A stretch of 14,307 nucleotides of DNA from Candidatus Iainarchaeum andersonii SCGC AAA011-E11 (GCA_000402355.1 AQRS01000015.1:1-14307); one strand, 5' to 3'; shown: positions 1-6,926, counted from the stretch's first letter. Program-made: numbers and translations. Notes: a model not told the origin generated them from the sequence alone.

Positions 1-1
1 A

Positions 2-1435
2 CGGCTCTCGAAGAATGTTTCCTCCGCTGATTTGAATGCGCAGCTTGCGTCGCTCAAAAGCATTCCCACGCCTTACGACAACCCGGAGCTGGTGCTTGAT
101 TCCTGCGAAAGCATAAGGCAGTCCTTCGCCGGTTCGCTCTCCAAAAGTTCCGGCTTCACAAAAGCCGAGCAGAATTACTTTGCCGCGCTTGAAAAAACCC
201 TGTTGCTCGAGTCTTTCCTGAATGAATTCCCGTTCCTTTCCTGCGAAAGCCGGTTCGCGAAACTCCGCGGGGAAACGCTTTCTTACGCCCAATACTTCGG
301 CTCCGCGGATTCCGTTCCGGTGAATTTGCCGGAAAGCGCAACAATCGCGAAAGTGAATTCCCTTGGCGCGGAAATCGATTCTCTTTCAGCGGAATGCCTT
401 GCCGAAGCGTTCCGGAAATACTCTGTGTGGGAAAGTTATGAGAACGATTCCGGGGAAAAGTTCTTCCGCGCGGCCCTTGAGAACACCGCCCCGGTAATCG
501 GGATTCCTTTTGCAGTAGAAATTTCCTTTGATTCGCGCCAAAAGGAAATACTTTTCTCCACGCCGAACGTTTCCTCGCGCCAAAGCGGCACAAAAACCGT
601 CCTTCTTTTCTCTTCGCTCCTCGGCGGCCTGAATTCAATAGTGTTCGGCGACGCGCAAAGCAATGCAACAAAAGCCGCTTTGCCGAACCCGGCACAGGAG
701 CAGGTTCCCGGCAAAACGCAGGCAATTGCTCCGGCTGATCCGGACAATTTTTCTTCCGCCGAATTTTTGAAGCAGAAGGCGCTTCTCCTCGGGCAAAGGA
801 TTTCGGGATTAGGCGCGCTGCAAAAATCCCTCTCGGAAGAAACAGCCCTGCTTGAAAAAAATTTTTCTTCTTTGAGTGCCGAGGAGCTCGCGCAGGTTTA
901 TGCTTACTCGCCGATAACAAAGGAGCGCCTCGCGGAACTCAAGAAGCTTGCTTCGGCCAATTTCGGAACCGCAAAGCAAAAGTTTGACGCGCTTCTGCAG
1001 GCCGGGGATTACGGAGGTGCAATGGCCGTCGCGGAACAATTCAAATTGGAAGATAATTACTCCGCCTTGGAGCAGGCCGAGAAGGAGGCCGCGGCTTCCA
1101 TTGAAAAGCTCAAGGAAAACGCATTGTCCGCGTACAATGTTGCGGTCTCAAAAAGAAACGCTTCACAAAAGGCCGCGGAAGTTGACTCCGCGCTTGTTTC
1201 CGCAAAAAGCGACCTGGAGCAGAAATCCTATTTGAAATCCATTGCCGGCTCGTCAAAGGCATCTTCGCTCGCGGTTCTTCCAACAAACGCTTTGGAAATT
1301 CCGGTTGCGGTTTACCCATTGCTCGCGGTTATCCTTGGAGTGGCTTATTACGTGTACAAGAAAAGCGAGGAGGAAAAAAAGCCGAAGCCGGTGCTCAAAA
1401 TAGAGCGGATTGAAAGCGATTCGGAAACCCGATGA
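2..1435 (+). CDS. Membrane-anchored extracellular coiled-coil protein, 5' partial
   Basis: The reading frame is open to the left edge, so the true start lies outside; the first in-window start-like codon is a TTG at 32 with no ribosome-binding site. The visible 477 residues are an Ala/Ser/Glu-rich ectodomain. From about nt 750 to 1240 it becomes long Lys/Glu/Ala/Leu heptad-like helices, probably coiled coil. A single hydrophobic segment follows at about nt 1299-1362 (VYPLLAVILGVAYYVYKK), then a short charged tail of about 25 residues. This topology fits an extracellular protein held by a C-terminal transmembrane helix with a cytosolic tail. I recognise no catalytic motif or named family. It converges with the next gene, with 2 bp between the stop codons, and both products have C-terminal anchors, so a joint envelope role is possible but unproven. 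Confidence 0.8.
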   Translation, partial: RLSKNVSSADLNAQLASLKSIPTPYDNPELVLDSCESIRQSFAGSLSKSSGFTKAEQNYFAALEKTLLLESFLNEFPFLSCESRFAKLRGETLSYAQYFGSADSVPVNLPESATIAKVNSLGAEIDSLSAECLAEAFRKYSVWESYENDSGEKFFRAALENTAPVIGIPFAVEISFDSRQKEILFSTPNVSSRQSGTKTVLLFSSLLGGLNSIVFGDAQSNATKAALPNPAQEQVPGKTQAIAPADPDNFSSAEFLKQKALLLGQRISGLGALQKSLSEETALLEKNFSSLSAEELAQVYAYSPITKERLAELKKLASANFGTAKQKFDALLQAGDYGGAMAVAEQFKLEDNYSALEQAEKEAAASIEKLKENALSAYNVAVSKRNASQKAAEVDSALVSAKSDLEQKSYLKSIAGSSKASSLAVLPTNALEIPVAVYPLLAVILGVAYYVYKKSEEEKKPKPVLKIERIESDSETR

Positions 1436-1437
1436 AT

Positions 1438-2664
1438 TCACTTCTTGAAGTAGTAGTATGCGAAAGCCCCGAGGGCAATCAAGAGAAGGACCATTGCCGA
1501 TATTATTTCCATGCCGATGCCTCCGCGCTCAATGGTTATCTGGGCGGTCTCGCAGCTGAATTCGCGGCCATTGTACTGCGCGAGGCAGTTTATTTCATAA
1601 TTTCCAGCTTCAACTCCGCGCACGGAGAAAGAAAGCCTTTTTTCCTCGCCCTTCTGCAATGCCCCGGTTTCAAGCATTTCCTCTCCGATTATTTCGAGGT
1701 TGCTTGAGAGAATTATTTTTGCGTTCTCAACCGCTTCCTCGCTCTGGTTCTTCACAATCACATTGAGGCTCGTGGGTTCACCCACAATTGCCCTGTCCCT
1801 GTCCAAAGAAATTTTTGCGGAAATCAATTGCGGCGGGTCATAAGCCCCGAAGTCAGGCCTGTTTGTCAGCCTCTTCTCCTGCTCGCCGAAAATGTTCGTG
1901 TAAGTAATTATTGCGGGCAATAAAGTCATCGGAACCGCCTTGTTCGCGACAACCATGTAGGAAATGCCCAGTTCCCCGGGCTTTGTGCAATCCGCATTTG
2001 CGCCGCGCTCAATGCATTTAGGCACCACTCCCTCTTCACTGGTGGTTCCGTCAAGGACCGAAAGCTCCTTGAGCGATTCCTCGAGCTCTGAACGCCTGTA
2101 GTCAAGCTTCACGCTTGCATCCACGCTCCCGTAATTTTTTGCCACAGCCGTAACCTTGAATGGTTTCCCAATTATCGGCGCATAAGTTTCGAGGTTCAGC
2201 ACAAACCCGTCCTTTGCGGGAAAATAAGGCGCGTAATACACGCCATATGAGGAATCTGCCATGATTTTTATCGAGTTTACGGTGAACGAGGCTTTGCCGC
2301 AAACGCTTAGTGAATTCTCGCGCAGGATTTTTTCGCGCGGCACCCATATCCTCGCGGTTCCGTTCGCGAAATCGGAAAACTTGAGCTCCGCAACAGCGTT
2401 CACATCCCCATTAAGAAATGCCTTCACTTCCGCTTCCCTGCCAGGGTTCGGGGAAAAATATGCTTTCAAAGAAATTATCGGAAAAACTTCGCCATTCAAA
2501 TCAACAGTATTGAGGAAATTGTATTCGCTGCAGCCATAAGAATCAAAACCATTTATGTAGAAATCTTTGTACCCCTGCTGCGCAAAAGTGAATTCGCTTA
2601 CGGTCGCACCCAGTGTTATGTAGCTGGTTAGAATGAGTGTGAGCGCCAAAAGAATGTGTTTCAT
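1438..2664 (-). CDS. Secreted Ig-like (CARDB-like) protein with C-terminal membrane anchor
   Basis: The 408-aa product opens with a clear signal peptide (residues 1-19, Lys-His then LLALTLILTSYITLGA). The middle is beta-rich. Residues about 155-270 and 275-380 look like two Ig-like domains of the CARDB/NEW type, recognisable by patterns such as GKPFKVTAVAKNYG and GEPTSLNVIVKNQSEEAVENA. Several Cys residues could form extracellular disulfides. A hydrophobic helix (ISAMVLLLIALGAFAYYYF) ends in two Lys, so the protein is probably tethered facing outward. The ATG overlaps the upstream adenylate kinase stop by one base (TAATG), so the two are probably co-transcribed and translationally coupled. 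CARDB-like domains usually serve in adhesion or as spacers; the specific role is unknown. Confidence 0.85.
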   Translation of the reverse strand: MKHILLALTLILTSYITLGATVSEFTFAQQGYKDFYINGFDSYGCSEYNFLNTVDLNGEVFPIISLKAYFSPNPGREAEVKAFLNGDVNAVAELKFSDFANGTARIWVPREKILRENSLSVCGKASFTVNSIKIMADSSYGVYYAPYFPAKDGFVLNLETYAPIIGKPFKVTAVAKNYGSVDASVKLDYRRSELEESLKELSVLDGTTSEEGVVPKCIERGANADCTKPGELGISYMVVANKAVPMTLLPAIITYTNIFGEQEKRLTNRPDFGAYDPPQLISAKISLDRDRAIVGEPTSLNVIVKNQSEEAVENAKIILSSNLEIIGEEMLETGALQKGEEKRLSFSVRGVEAGNYEINCLAQYNGREFSCETAQITIERGGIGMEIISAMVLLLIALGAFAYYYFKK

Positions 2665-3170
2665 TATTTTTTCCCCTTTTTCCGCGGCTGCAACTTTTTC
2701 ACTTCGCTAATAATAATATCCACCGTGGCTTTTATACTTTTTCCGCCCGCTATTTCAACGACTTTTGCTTTCCCGTAGCTCTTCAGTGCGCGCTTTCCGC
2801 AGTAATTGATTTGCTCGCAATAAATGTTGTCAAGCAATTTTTCATCCCTGTAGCCGCGCCTTTTGAGGCGCCTTTCAAGTTCCTTGATATTGCCGCGCAG
2901 CACAACCGCCAAATCCGCTTTGGCCCTGAATTCGCACAAAAGATGGCCCTCGACAACCGCATCCTCCCTTTTCGAGAGCTCGGCATCCAGTTTTTTCCTG
3001 AATTCCCGCAGGGGTATTCCGCGCTCCTTTTGCTTCGCATTGTACTTTCCTATGTGCTTTTTTTTGGCAAACGCGAGCTCGTTGATGCAGGCGCATTTGA
3101 GGCGCCCTGCAAGCATCTTTGCAACGCTTGTTTTGCCGGTTCCCGGAACTCCTGTAATTGCGACCTTCAT
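2664..3170 (-). CDS. AK6/Fap7-type adenylate kinase
   Basis: This 168-aa P-loop NMP kinase has Walker A GVPGTGKT at residues 7-14, an NMP-side VVEGHL at 72-77 and an RGY-x-EKLLDN lid-like segment at 105-115. These features and the short length match the archaeal AK6 (hCINAP/Fap7) group rather than the longer canonical adenylate kinases. The family converts ATP + AMP to 2 ADP and, in eukaryotes and some archaea, binds ribosomal protein uS11 during small-subunit maturation. The C-terminus is very basic (QPRKKGKK), which would suit contact with RNA or ribosomes. The ATG at 3170 is about 26 nt from a TATA-like box and lacks a good Shine-Dalgarno site, so the message may be leaderless. The gene is coupled to the downstream CARDB-like protein. 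Confidence 0.87.
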   Translation of the reverse strand: MKVAITGVPGTGKTSVAKMLAGRLKCACINELAFAKKKHIGKYNAKQKERGIPLREFRKKLDAELSKREDAVVEGHLLCEFRAKADLAVVLRGNIKELERRLKRRGYRDEKLLDNIYCEQINYCGKRALKSYGKAKVVEIAGGKSIKATVDIIISEVKKLQPRKKGKK

Positions 3171-3192
3171 GCAATACCCAGAAGCTGAAAAC

Positions 3193-3200
3193 TAATAAAA
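3193..3200 (-). promoter_or_regulatory. TATA-like box of the adenylate kinase operon
   Basis: On the minus strand this reads TTTTATTA. Its centre is about 26 nt before the ATG at 3170, the distance expected between an archaeal TATA box and a transcription start lying on the start codon. Confidence 0.5.
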
Positions 3201-3204
3201 ACAG

Positions 3205-3218
3205 GGTTTGTGCAAACC
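3205..3218. promoter_or_regulatory. 14-bp palindrome next to the kinase promoter
   Basis: The arms GGTTTG and CAAACC are perfectly complementary around a TG centre. The site lies 4 bp upstream of the kinase TATA-like box, overlapping where the B-recognition element and activator sites would be. It is a candidate regulator-binding site; the regulator is unknown. Confidence 0.4.
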
Positions 3219-3234
3219 GCAAAATCATGTGTCA

Positions 3235-3381
3235 GGGGGGGGCATTAATTTCGGGGTATGGGGGGAAAGGTGAGAATTAGGGTGAGAGGCCTTTTTTTCA
3301 GAGGGTGAACTTTAGGAAGAGTTATATAGGGGTGAAACTATTCTTCCTGAAGCCTATTTCTTCGTCTTTCGGCCTCTCACC
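3235..3381. other. G-run cluster and nested inverted repeats
   Basis: Four G runs (G8 at 3235, G4 at 3253, G6 at 3260, G3 at 3280) lie within 48 bp and could in principle form a G-quadruplex. An 11-bp perfect inverted repeat (ggtgagaggcc at 3281-3291 and its complement at 3371-3381) encloses a second stem. That inner stem pairs 3310-3322 with 3340-3352 (13 pairs, two of them G-T). The motif GGTGA occurs at 3269, 3281, 3304 and 3331 on the plus strand. I match it to no known RNA family. Confidence 0.5.
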
Positions 3382-3522
3382 GCCAAGTTCCAGGCATCTG
3401 GCCAGCTTGTCTGCACGGTCTTCTTCTATAGTGAGCCTAAATCCCGTGAAAATATCCAGTATAGCTAACACCTGCCCCAAAACGCATTTAGTATAACTGA
3501 ACTCATATAAATACTTTTCCAT
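3322..3522 (-). CDS. Doubtful 66-aa hypothetical protein
   Basis: An ATG at 3522 (or a TTG one codon earlier) opens a 66-aa frame with an amphipathic, acidic-basic composition (LTIEEDRADKLARCLELGG). No family is recognised. A GGAGG lies about 19 nt before the ATG, too far for a normal ribosome-binding site. Codons such as AGG, AGA and ATA are more frequent than in the neighbouring genes. The stop falls inside the inner inverted repeat at 3310-3352. It could be a real small gene, a relic, or chance. Confidence 0.3.
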   Translation of the reverse strand: MEKYLYEFSYTKCVLGQVLAILDIFTGFRLTIEEDRADKLARCLELGGERPKDEEIGFRKNSFTPI

Positions 3523-3580
3523 CAAACGGAGCTGTCCTAAGCCTCCTTTTTCTTTACGGAGTCATTAACCAAAGTTATTT

Positions 3581-3681
3581 GAAAAAAGGAGCTCAAATTA
3601 AGCTTTTTTCTTATGTATATTTAGTTTTTTTTCGGGAAAAAAAAATTTTTTTAAAAATCGAGAAAAATCCCGTTATGTATA
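3581..3681. terminator. AT-rich hairpins and A/T tracts downstream of the 177-aa gene
   Basis: A T8 tract (3625-3632) and an A9 tract (3637-3645) pair around a CGGG loop. The A9 is followed at once by T7 (3646-3652), and a second pairing joins CGGGA (3633-3637) to TCCCG (3668-3672). A further imperfect stem, followed by a T run, spans 3581-3610. The 9-mer TTATGTATA occurs at 3611 and 3673. On the minus strand the A tracts become U tracts downstream of the 177-aa gene, fitting archaeal U-rich termination. I see no gene in 3526-3754. Confidence 0.45.
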
Positions 3682-3754
3682 ATGGTGATTGCTCCGTGAA
3701 TTCCGGTTCTAGGGGGCGGAAAATTTTGGTCTAAAAATCTGTTCGAAAAGCTAA

Positions 3755-4288
3755 TTATTTGTTTGTGGGATTTTGGCTGGGCAGCTTCTTCCTCAATTTG
3801 TGGCCGTGCTTTTCCAGCAGCCGCTGGTGAAGTTCAACCATATTCATTTGTTGGTCAAGATAATGGTTTTCACGGAGTATCCTGACAAAATCCGCATCCA
3901 TCTTTCCCAGGTCAAATATTCCCTCGGTTTTTGCGCCTCTTTTTTTAAGCTCCTGCAAAATTCGCGCGGTTCTGTTCACTGATTTAGTAACATCCGAGTG
4001 CAGGTCAACGAACATTTCGCGCTGAATCCTGGAATGGACTCCGCTGAGATATCCAGTTTCGTTCCTTAATTCGGTCATTAGTTTTGGGGTTTGCATTAAA
4101 TGAATTTTCTTGGTTTCGCTTGCATTTCTCCGCCGCACCATTGCATCCCTCAACTCTATTTGCCTGAAAATGCCGACGCCTTTCTTGCTCGCCCTTATCC
4201 TTCCTTTCTCGTCCCTGTACTCGAAAGGCGCAAGCGGCCTCTGCGCTTTCCCGGAAACAGGCTTTCTTCCCTTGCTCGGCAGGCCCAT
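3755..4288 (-). CDS. Unrecognised basic 177-aa protein
   Basis: The product is strongly charged and basic at both ends: an N-terminal SKGRKPVSGKAQRP segment, and KHGHKLRKKLPSQNPTNK at the C-terminus. Residues about 60-165 are predicted by eye to be mostly helical, with no signal peptide, membrane segment or enzymatic motif. Basic, probably disordered ends around a helical core would suit a nucleic-acid or ribosome-associated cytosolic protein, but that is inference. The ATG at 4288 lacks a Shine-Dalgarno site and is about 26 nt from an AATAAATT box (minus strand, 4310-4317), so the mRNA may be leaderless. It is transcribed divergently from the RHH/RelE toxin-antitoxin pair with a 114-bp shared intergenic region, and ends before an AT-rich terminator zone. 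Confidence 0.75.
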   Translation of the reverse strand: MGLPSKGRKPVSGKAQRPLAPFEYRDEKGRIRASKKGVGIFRQIELRDAMVRRRNASETKKIHLMQTPKLMTELRNETGYLSGVHSRIQREMFVDLHSDVTKSVNRTARILQELKKRGAKTEGIFDLGKMDADFVRILRENHYLDQQMNMVELHQRLLEKHGHKLRKKLPSQNPTNK

Positions 4289-4309
4289 GCAAAAAGTAAG
4301 GCTCGGCAG

Positions 4310-4317
4310 AATTTATT
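4310..4317 (-). promoter_or_regulatory. TATA-like box of the 177-aa gene
   Basis: AATAAATT on the minus strand is centred about 26 nt before the ATG at 4288, matching a leaderless archaeal promoter. Confidence 0.45.
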
Positions 4318-4360
4318 GCTTTGGGCACCGGCCACAGGAACCTTTTTTAACCCTTTGCGA

Positions 4361-4382
4361 TTATAGTATATCAATTTGATAT
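4361..4382 (+). promoter_or_regulatory. Toxin-antitoxin promoter with palindromic operator
   Basis: TTATAGTA (4361-4368) is TATA-like. It abuts and overlaps a perfect palindrome at 4368-4382 (arms ATATCAA and TTGATAT around one central T). The palindrome ends 20 bp before the antitoxin ATG. RHH antitoxins commonly bind such sites to repress their own operon, so this is the likely autoregulatory operator. Binding here would block the TATA box or the transcription start. Confidence 0.6.
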
Positions 4383-4402
4383 GCTTTTTTAGCGGTGATT
4401 TT

Positions 4403-4669
4403 ATGGGTGAATCTTTGGTAAGGTTTGAGGGCGCTCAGGAGCTCATTCTTGAGAAGCTCACCAAGAACGGCTTTTACAAGACGCGCAGCGAGGCAATCCG
4501 CGCAGGCGTTCTGGAGCTTGCGCACAAGCACAGGGTTTTCGAGAGCGCGAAGGAGCTCGAGGCAGAGCTTGTTGTAAGGAAAATGAAGAAAATTTCGGAA
4601 GAGATAAAAGCGGGCAAGAGGAAAGTTTTCTCAGAGGCTGAGGTCAAGGCGAAGCATGGTTTCAAGTGA
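4403..4669 (+). CDS. Ribbon-helix-helix antitoxin (type II TA)
   Basis: The 88-aa product begins with a beta strand (ESLVRFEGAQ) and two helices with FYKTRSEAIRAGVLELA at residues 24-40, the hallmark of MetJ/Arc/CopG-type DNA-binding domains. The Lys/Glu-rich C-terminal half would be the toxin-wrapping segment. The start chosen is ATG 4403 because GGTGA at 4394-4398 gives an archaeal Shine-Dalgarno site 4 nt upstream; an in-frame ATT further upstream is less likely. The gene is followed in the same frame, after TGA and 6 nt, by a RelE-type toxin. The expected role is to neutralise that toxin and, as a dimer with or without toxin, to repress the operon through the palindrome at 4368-4382. Confidence 0.87.
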   Translation: MGESLVRFEGAQELILEKLTKNGFYKTRSEAIRAGVLELAHKHRVFESAKELEAELVVRKMKKISEEIKAGKRKVFSEAEVKAKHGFK

Positions 4670-4675
4670 TTCGCC

Positions 4676-4933
4676 TTGTTCGAACTGGAGTTTGCAGAAG
4701 ATTGGGACAGGCAATATAAAAAATTCGACAAGCCTGTAAAGGAAATAATCTGGAAGAAAATCCAAAAGCTCAAAGTCCTCGAAAAGCCGCGTCACCTCAA
4801 GCATGGCGAGCCATTTTTCGTCGAGGAAACCGGCCAGTACAGGATTTGCTTTGAGCAGCCGTCTAAAAGCGCCAGAAGAATAGTCTTTGTTGGAACCCAC
4901 AAGCAGTATGAAAAGTGGTACAAGAAACCCTGA
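4676..4933 (+). CDS. RelE/ParE-superfamily toxin (type II TA)
   Basis: The 85-aa protein matches the RelE/ParE fold in length and pattern. An N-terminal strand (FELEFAEDWD) precedes two helices (about 12-36), then strands carrying GQYRICFE (53-60) and RRIVFVGTHKQYEKWY (67-82). In the archaeal RelE group this C-terminal strand and its basic/aromatic residues form the ribosome-dependent mRNA cleavage site. RelE is preferred over ParE gyrase poison on the HKQYEKWY ending, with moderate certainty. The start is probably TTG 4676. It lies in the antitoxin's frame behind its stop, and GTGA at 4666-4669 overlaps that stop as a Shine-Dalgarno site 6 nt upstream. Ends 23 bp from the convergent fttA stop. 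Confidence 0.85.
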   Translation: MFELEFAEDWDRQYKKFDKPVKEIIWKKIQKLKVLEKPRHLKHGEPFFVEETGQYRICFEQPSKSARRIVFVGTHKQYEKWYKKP

Positions 4934-4946
4934 GCCGACAATCGGC
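4934..4946. terminator. Small hairpin between convergent relE-type gene and fttA
   Basis: GCCGA and TCGGC form a 5-bp stem with a CAA loop in the 23-bp gap between the two convergent stops. There is no U run beside it, so termination is possible but weakly supported. Confidence 0.25.
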
Positions 4947-4956
4947 GGTTGCGCAT

Positions 4957-6855
4957 TCACTTCAGCCTTACCGAATCCAAATTCCTTATCGATTGCGAAT
5001 TAATCCCGAACTTTGCGGAAAAGAACCTCGCCAATTCTATTGTTTTCGAGGCCTCTCCGTGGTCGGTGAAAATCCTTTTCGGCTTCGGCTTCAAATTGCG
5101 CACATAAGCAACAAGCTGATTCCTGTCAGAATGGCCCGAAAAACCATCAAGGGTTTCGATGCGCAGATTAATGTTAAGCTTCTTTGTCCTTCCGTTGTTC
5201 TCGGTTACGGGCAAATTCTTGATTCCGGACTGAATTTTCCTTCCAAGGCTTCCCTCTCCGTTATAACCCACAAAAACAAGCGTGTTCTTCGGGTCTTCCG
5301 CAAGCCTGTAAAAATACTGCACGCTCGCTCCGCCGGTAAGCATTCCGCTCGAAGCCAAAATGATTGCGCTGCCGTTCTGCGTTATCGAATCCCTGTCCTC
5401 GGGCTTTGCAACCTGGAAAATTTCCGAAGTGAAAGGGGAATCGTTCTGCAGAACGCGCTTCTGCACCGCGTTGCGCAGATACTCAGGATAGGCCGTGTGT
5501 ATTGCCGAGCTTTCCTTTGTCATTCCGTCAATGTAAACCTTCACGTCAGGGCTAATGAGGCCGCGCCTGTAAAAATTCTCGATAACAAGCTGCAGTTCCT
5601 GTGCCCTTCCCACGGCAAAAACCGGAACCAAAATGCTTCCGCCCTGGTTAATTGTTTCCTGTATTATTTTGAGGAATTGCGCTTCCGATTCCTCCCTCGC
5701 GGTCTGGATATCCTCCTTTGCGCCGTAAGTGCTCTCCACTATGAGGCTTTCCAGGCGCGGATAATTTATGTCAACATTGTTGAACAGCCTCGTAAAGCCG
5801 TACTTTATGTCCGCACTGTAAACCAAATTATGCGCCCCTTCTCCGATGTTCAGATGCACTGAAGCGCTTCCCAAAATGTGCGCGGCATTGTGGAAAGTAA
5901 GGCGCATATCCGGCGCAATGTCCGTTACCTCGCGGTACTCACGCGTGATGCAGTACTTGAGCATTTCCTTTACATCGCGCTCATTGTAAGGCGCCTCCTT
6001 GTTGTCCTTCGCAAGGATGTCAAGGTAGTCAAACAAAAGTATTGTTGTCAGGTCTCTTGTAGGCTCGGTGCAATAAATCGGCCCGCGGTAACCCACTTTG
6101 AAAAGGTACGGGATGAAGCCCGAGTGGTCCATATGGGCATGGCTCAGAACAACCGCGTCAAGCTCGTTGATCGGGAACCTGATTGCGTCAAGGTAAGGGA
6201 AGGCATCCTCATTGGTTTGGGCCGCAACGTTGATTCCGCAGTCCAGGAGTATTTTTGTTTTCCTTGTTTCGAGGAGCATGCAGCTCCTTCCGACCTGCCT
6301 GAACCCCCCAAGGGCTGTAAGCCTTACCCAGCTTTCCTGTGCGCGCTCCGAATAAATTTTTTTGGCGGTTTCCTGGAGGATCTTTTTGCGTTCAGTGCTG
6401 TACTTGTTCAAATGGTGCCTAATGCCCTTCAGGACTTCGCTCGGCGAGGTCGGCGAACGGACTATCTTCGGCGTCCAGCCCGTTTCAAGTATTATCTGCT
6501 TGCTCGTCATTCCGCCCTTTCCAATGACAAGGCCGGGCTTCAGCGCCTCAATGAACACTTCATTGAAAGCCTCGTTGAATTGTATGTCCGCAATGCGCGC
6601 GTCCTGCGGCACAATCTGCATTATTTTTTCCTTCGCCTCTTTCTCATCAATCAAAAGGCTCTTGTCGCAGCGCATGTTCACCTTTTTCTTCAATTGGTGA
6701 GCAATCTGGCGCACGTAATCCTCGTTGTCGTGGAAAATCTTGGGGCGCTTCGTGTAAACCGCCACTTCAGGCCCCTCGAGGTCGACCGAAGTCACTTCGG
6801 CCTCCTTCGGAACAATCGAGTTCACTATTTCCTTTACTTCCTTCAGGTAATCCAT
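4957..6855 (-). CDS. fttA: Archaeal transcription termination factor FttA (aCPSF1), KH / MBL / beta-CASP ribonuclease
   Basis: The 632-aa length and full motif set match the archaeal CPSF73-like nuclease. N-terminal KH domains occupy residues 1-145, with GKGG at 112-115. The metallo-beta-lactamase core carries HAHMDH at 239-244, His326 (AAHILGS) and Asp349 (YSADIK). The beta-CASP part supplies Glu374, His575 (SGHSD) and His599 (TDHGE) for the two-zinc site. In other archaea the enzyme cleaves nascent RNA behind RNA polymerase at U-rich sites, helped by Spt4/5, and terminates transcription. All catalytic residues are intact. ATG 6855 has a GTGA ribosome-binding site 7 nt upstream. It lies directly downstream of psmB, an adjacency I recall from other archaea (MJ1236/MJ1237). 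Confidence 0.97.
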   Translation of the reverse strand: MDYLKEVKEIVNSIVPKEAEVTSVDLEGPEVAVYTKRPKIFHDNEDYVRQIAHQLKKKVNMRCDKSLLIDEKEAKEKIMQIVPQDARIADIQFNEAFNEVFIEALKPGLVIGKGGMTSKQIILETGWTPKIVRSPTSPSEVLKGIRHHLNKYSTERKKILQETAKKIYSERAQESWVRLTALGGFRQVGRSCMLLETRKTKILLDCGINVAAQTNEDAFPYLDAIRFPINELDAVVLSHAHMDHSGFIPYLFKVGYRGPIYCTEPTRDLTTILLFDYLDILAKDNKEAPYNERDVKEMLKYCITREYREVTDIAPDMRLTFHNAAHILGSASVHLNIGEGAHNLVYSADIKYGFTRLFNNVDINYPRLESLIVESTYGAKEDIQTAREESEAQFLKIIQETINQGGSILVPVFAVGRAQELQLVIENFYRRGLISPDVKVYIDGMTKESSAIHTAYPEYLRNAVQKRVLQNDSPFTSEIFQVAKPEDRDSITQNGSAIILASSGMLTGGASVQYFYRLAEDPKNTLVFVGYNGEGSLGRKIQSGIKNLPVTENNGRTKKLNINLRIETLDGFSGHSDRNQLVAYVRNLKPKPKRIFTDHGEASKTIELARFFSAKFGINSQSIRNLDSVRLK

Positions 6856-6902
6856 TTTCGTGTCACTCAGAATTCTTCAAAAATCCAAAAAAAACTTTTT
6901 GC

Positions 6903-6912
6903 AAAATATTCG
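6903..6912 (-). promoter_or_regulatory. Possible fttA promoter
   Basis: The minus-strand CGAATATTTT is the best TATA-like sequence before fttA, about 52 nt from its ATG. It would give a leader of about 25 nt containing the GTGA ribosome-binding site. This suggests fttA is not solely transcribed by readthrough from psmB. Confidence 0.35.
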
Positions 6913-6926
6913 AACGTCCCTTGGAT

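Noticed and set aside
156..920. Minus-strand ORF (254 aa) opposite the first gene
   Set aside because: Arg/Pro/Ser-rich low-quality translation, antisense to a protein-like frame with a clear transmembrane segment.
4676..4933. ParE-type gyrase poison instead of RelE
   Set aside because: The C-terminal GTHKQYEKWY pattern fits the RelE group better, though the distinction by eye is not decisive.
4934..4946. Hairpin as a strong bidirectional terminator
   Set aside because: The stem is only 5 bp and lacks a T run on either side; kept only as a low-confidence feature.
4915..5862. Long plus-strand ORF (315 aa) opposite fttA
   Set aside because: It lies wholly antisense to the fully conserved fttA and its translation has no domain-like pattern; it is a codon-bias shadow.
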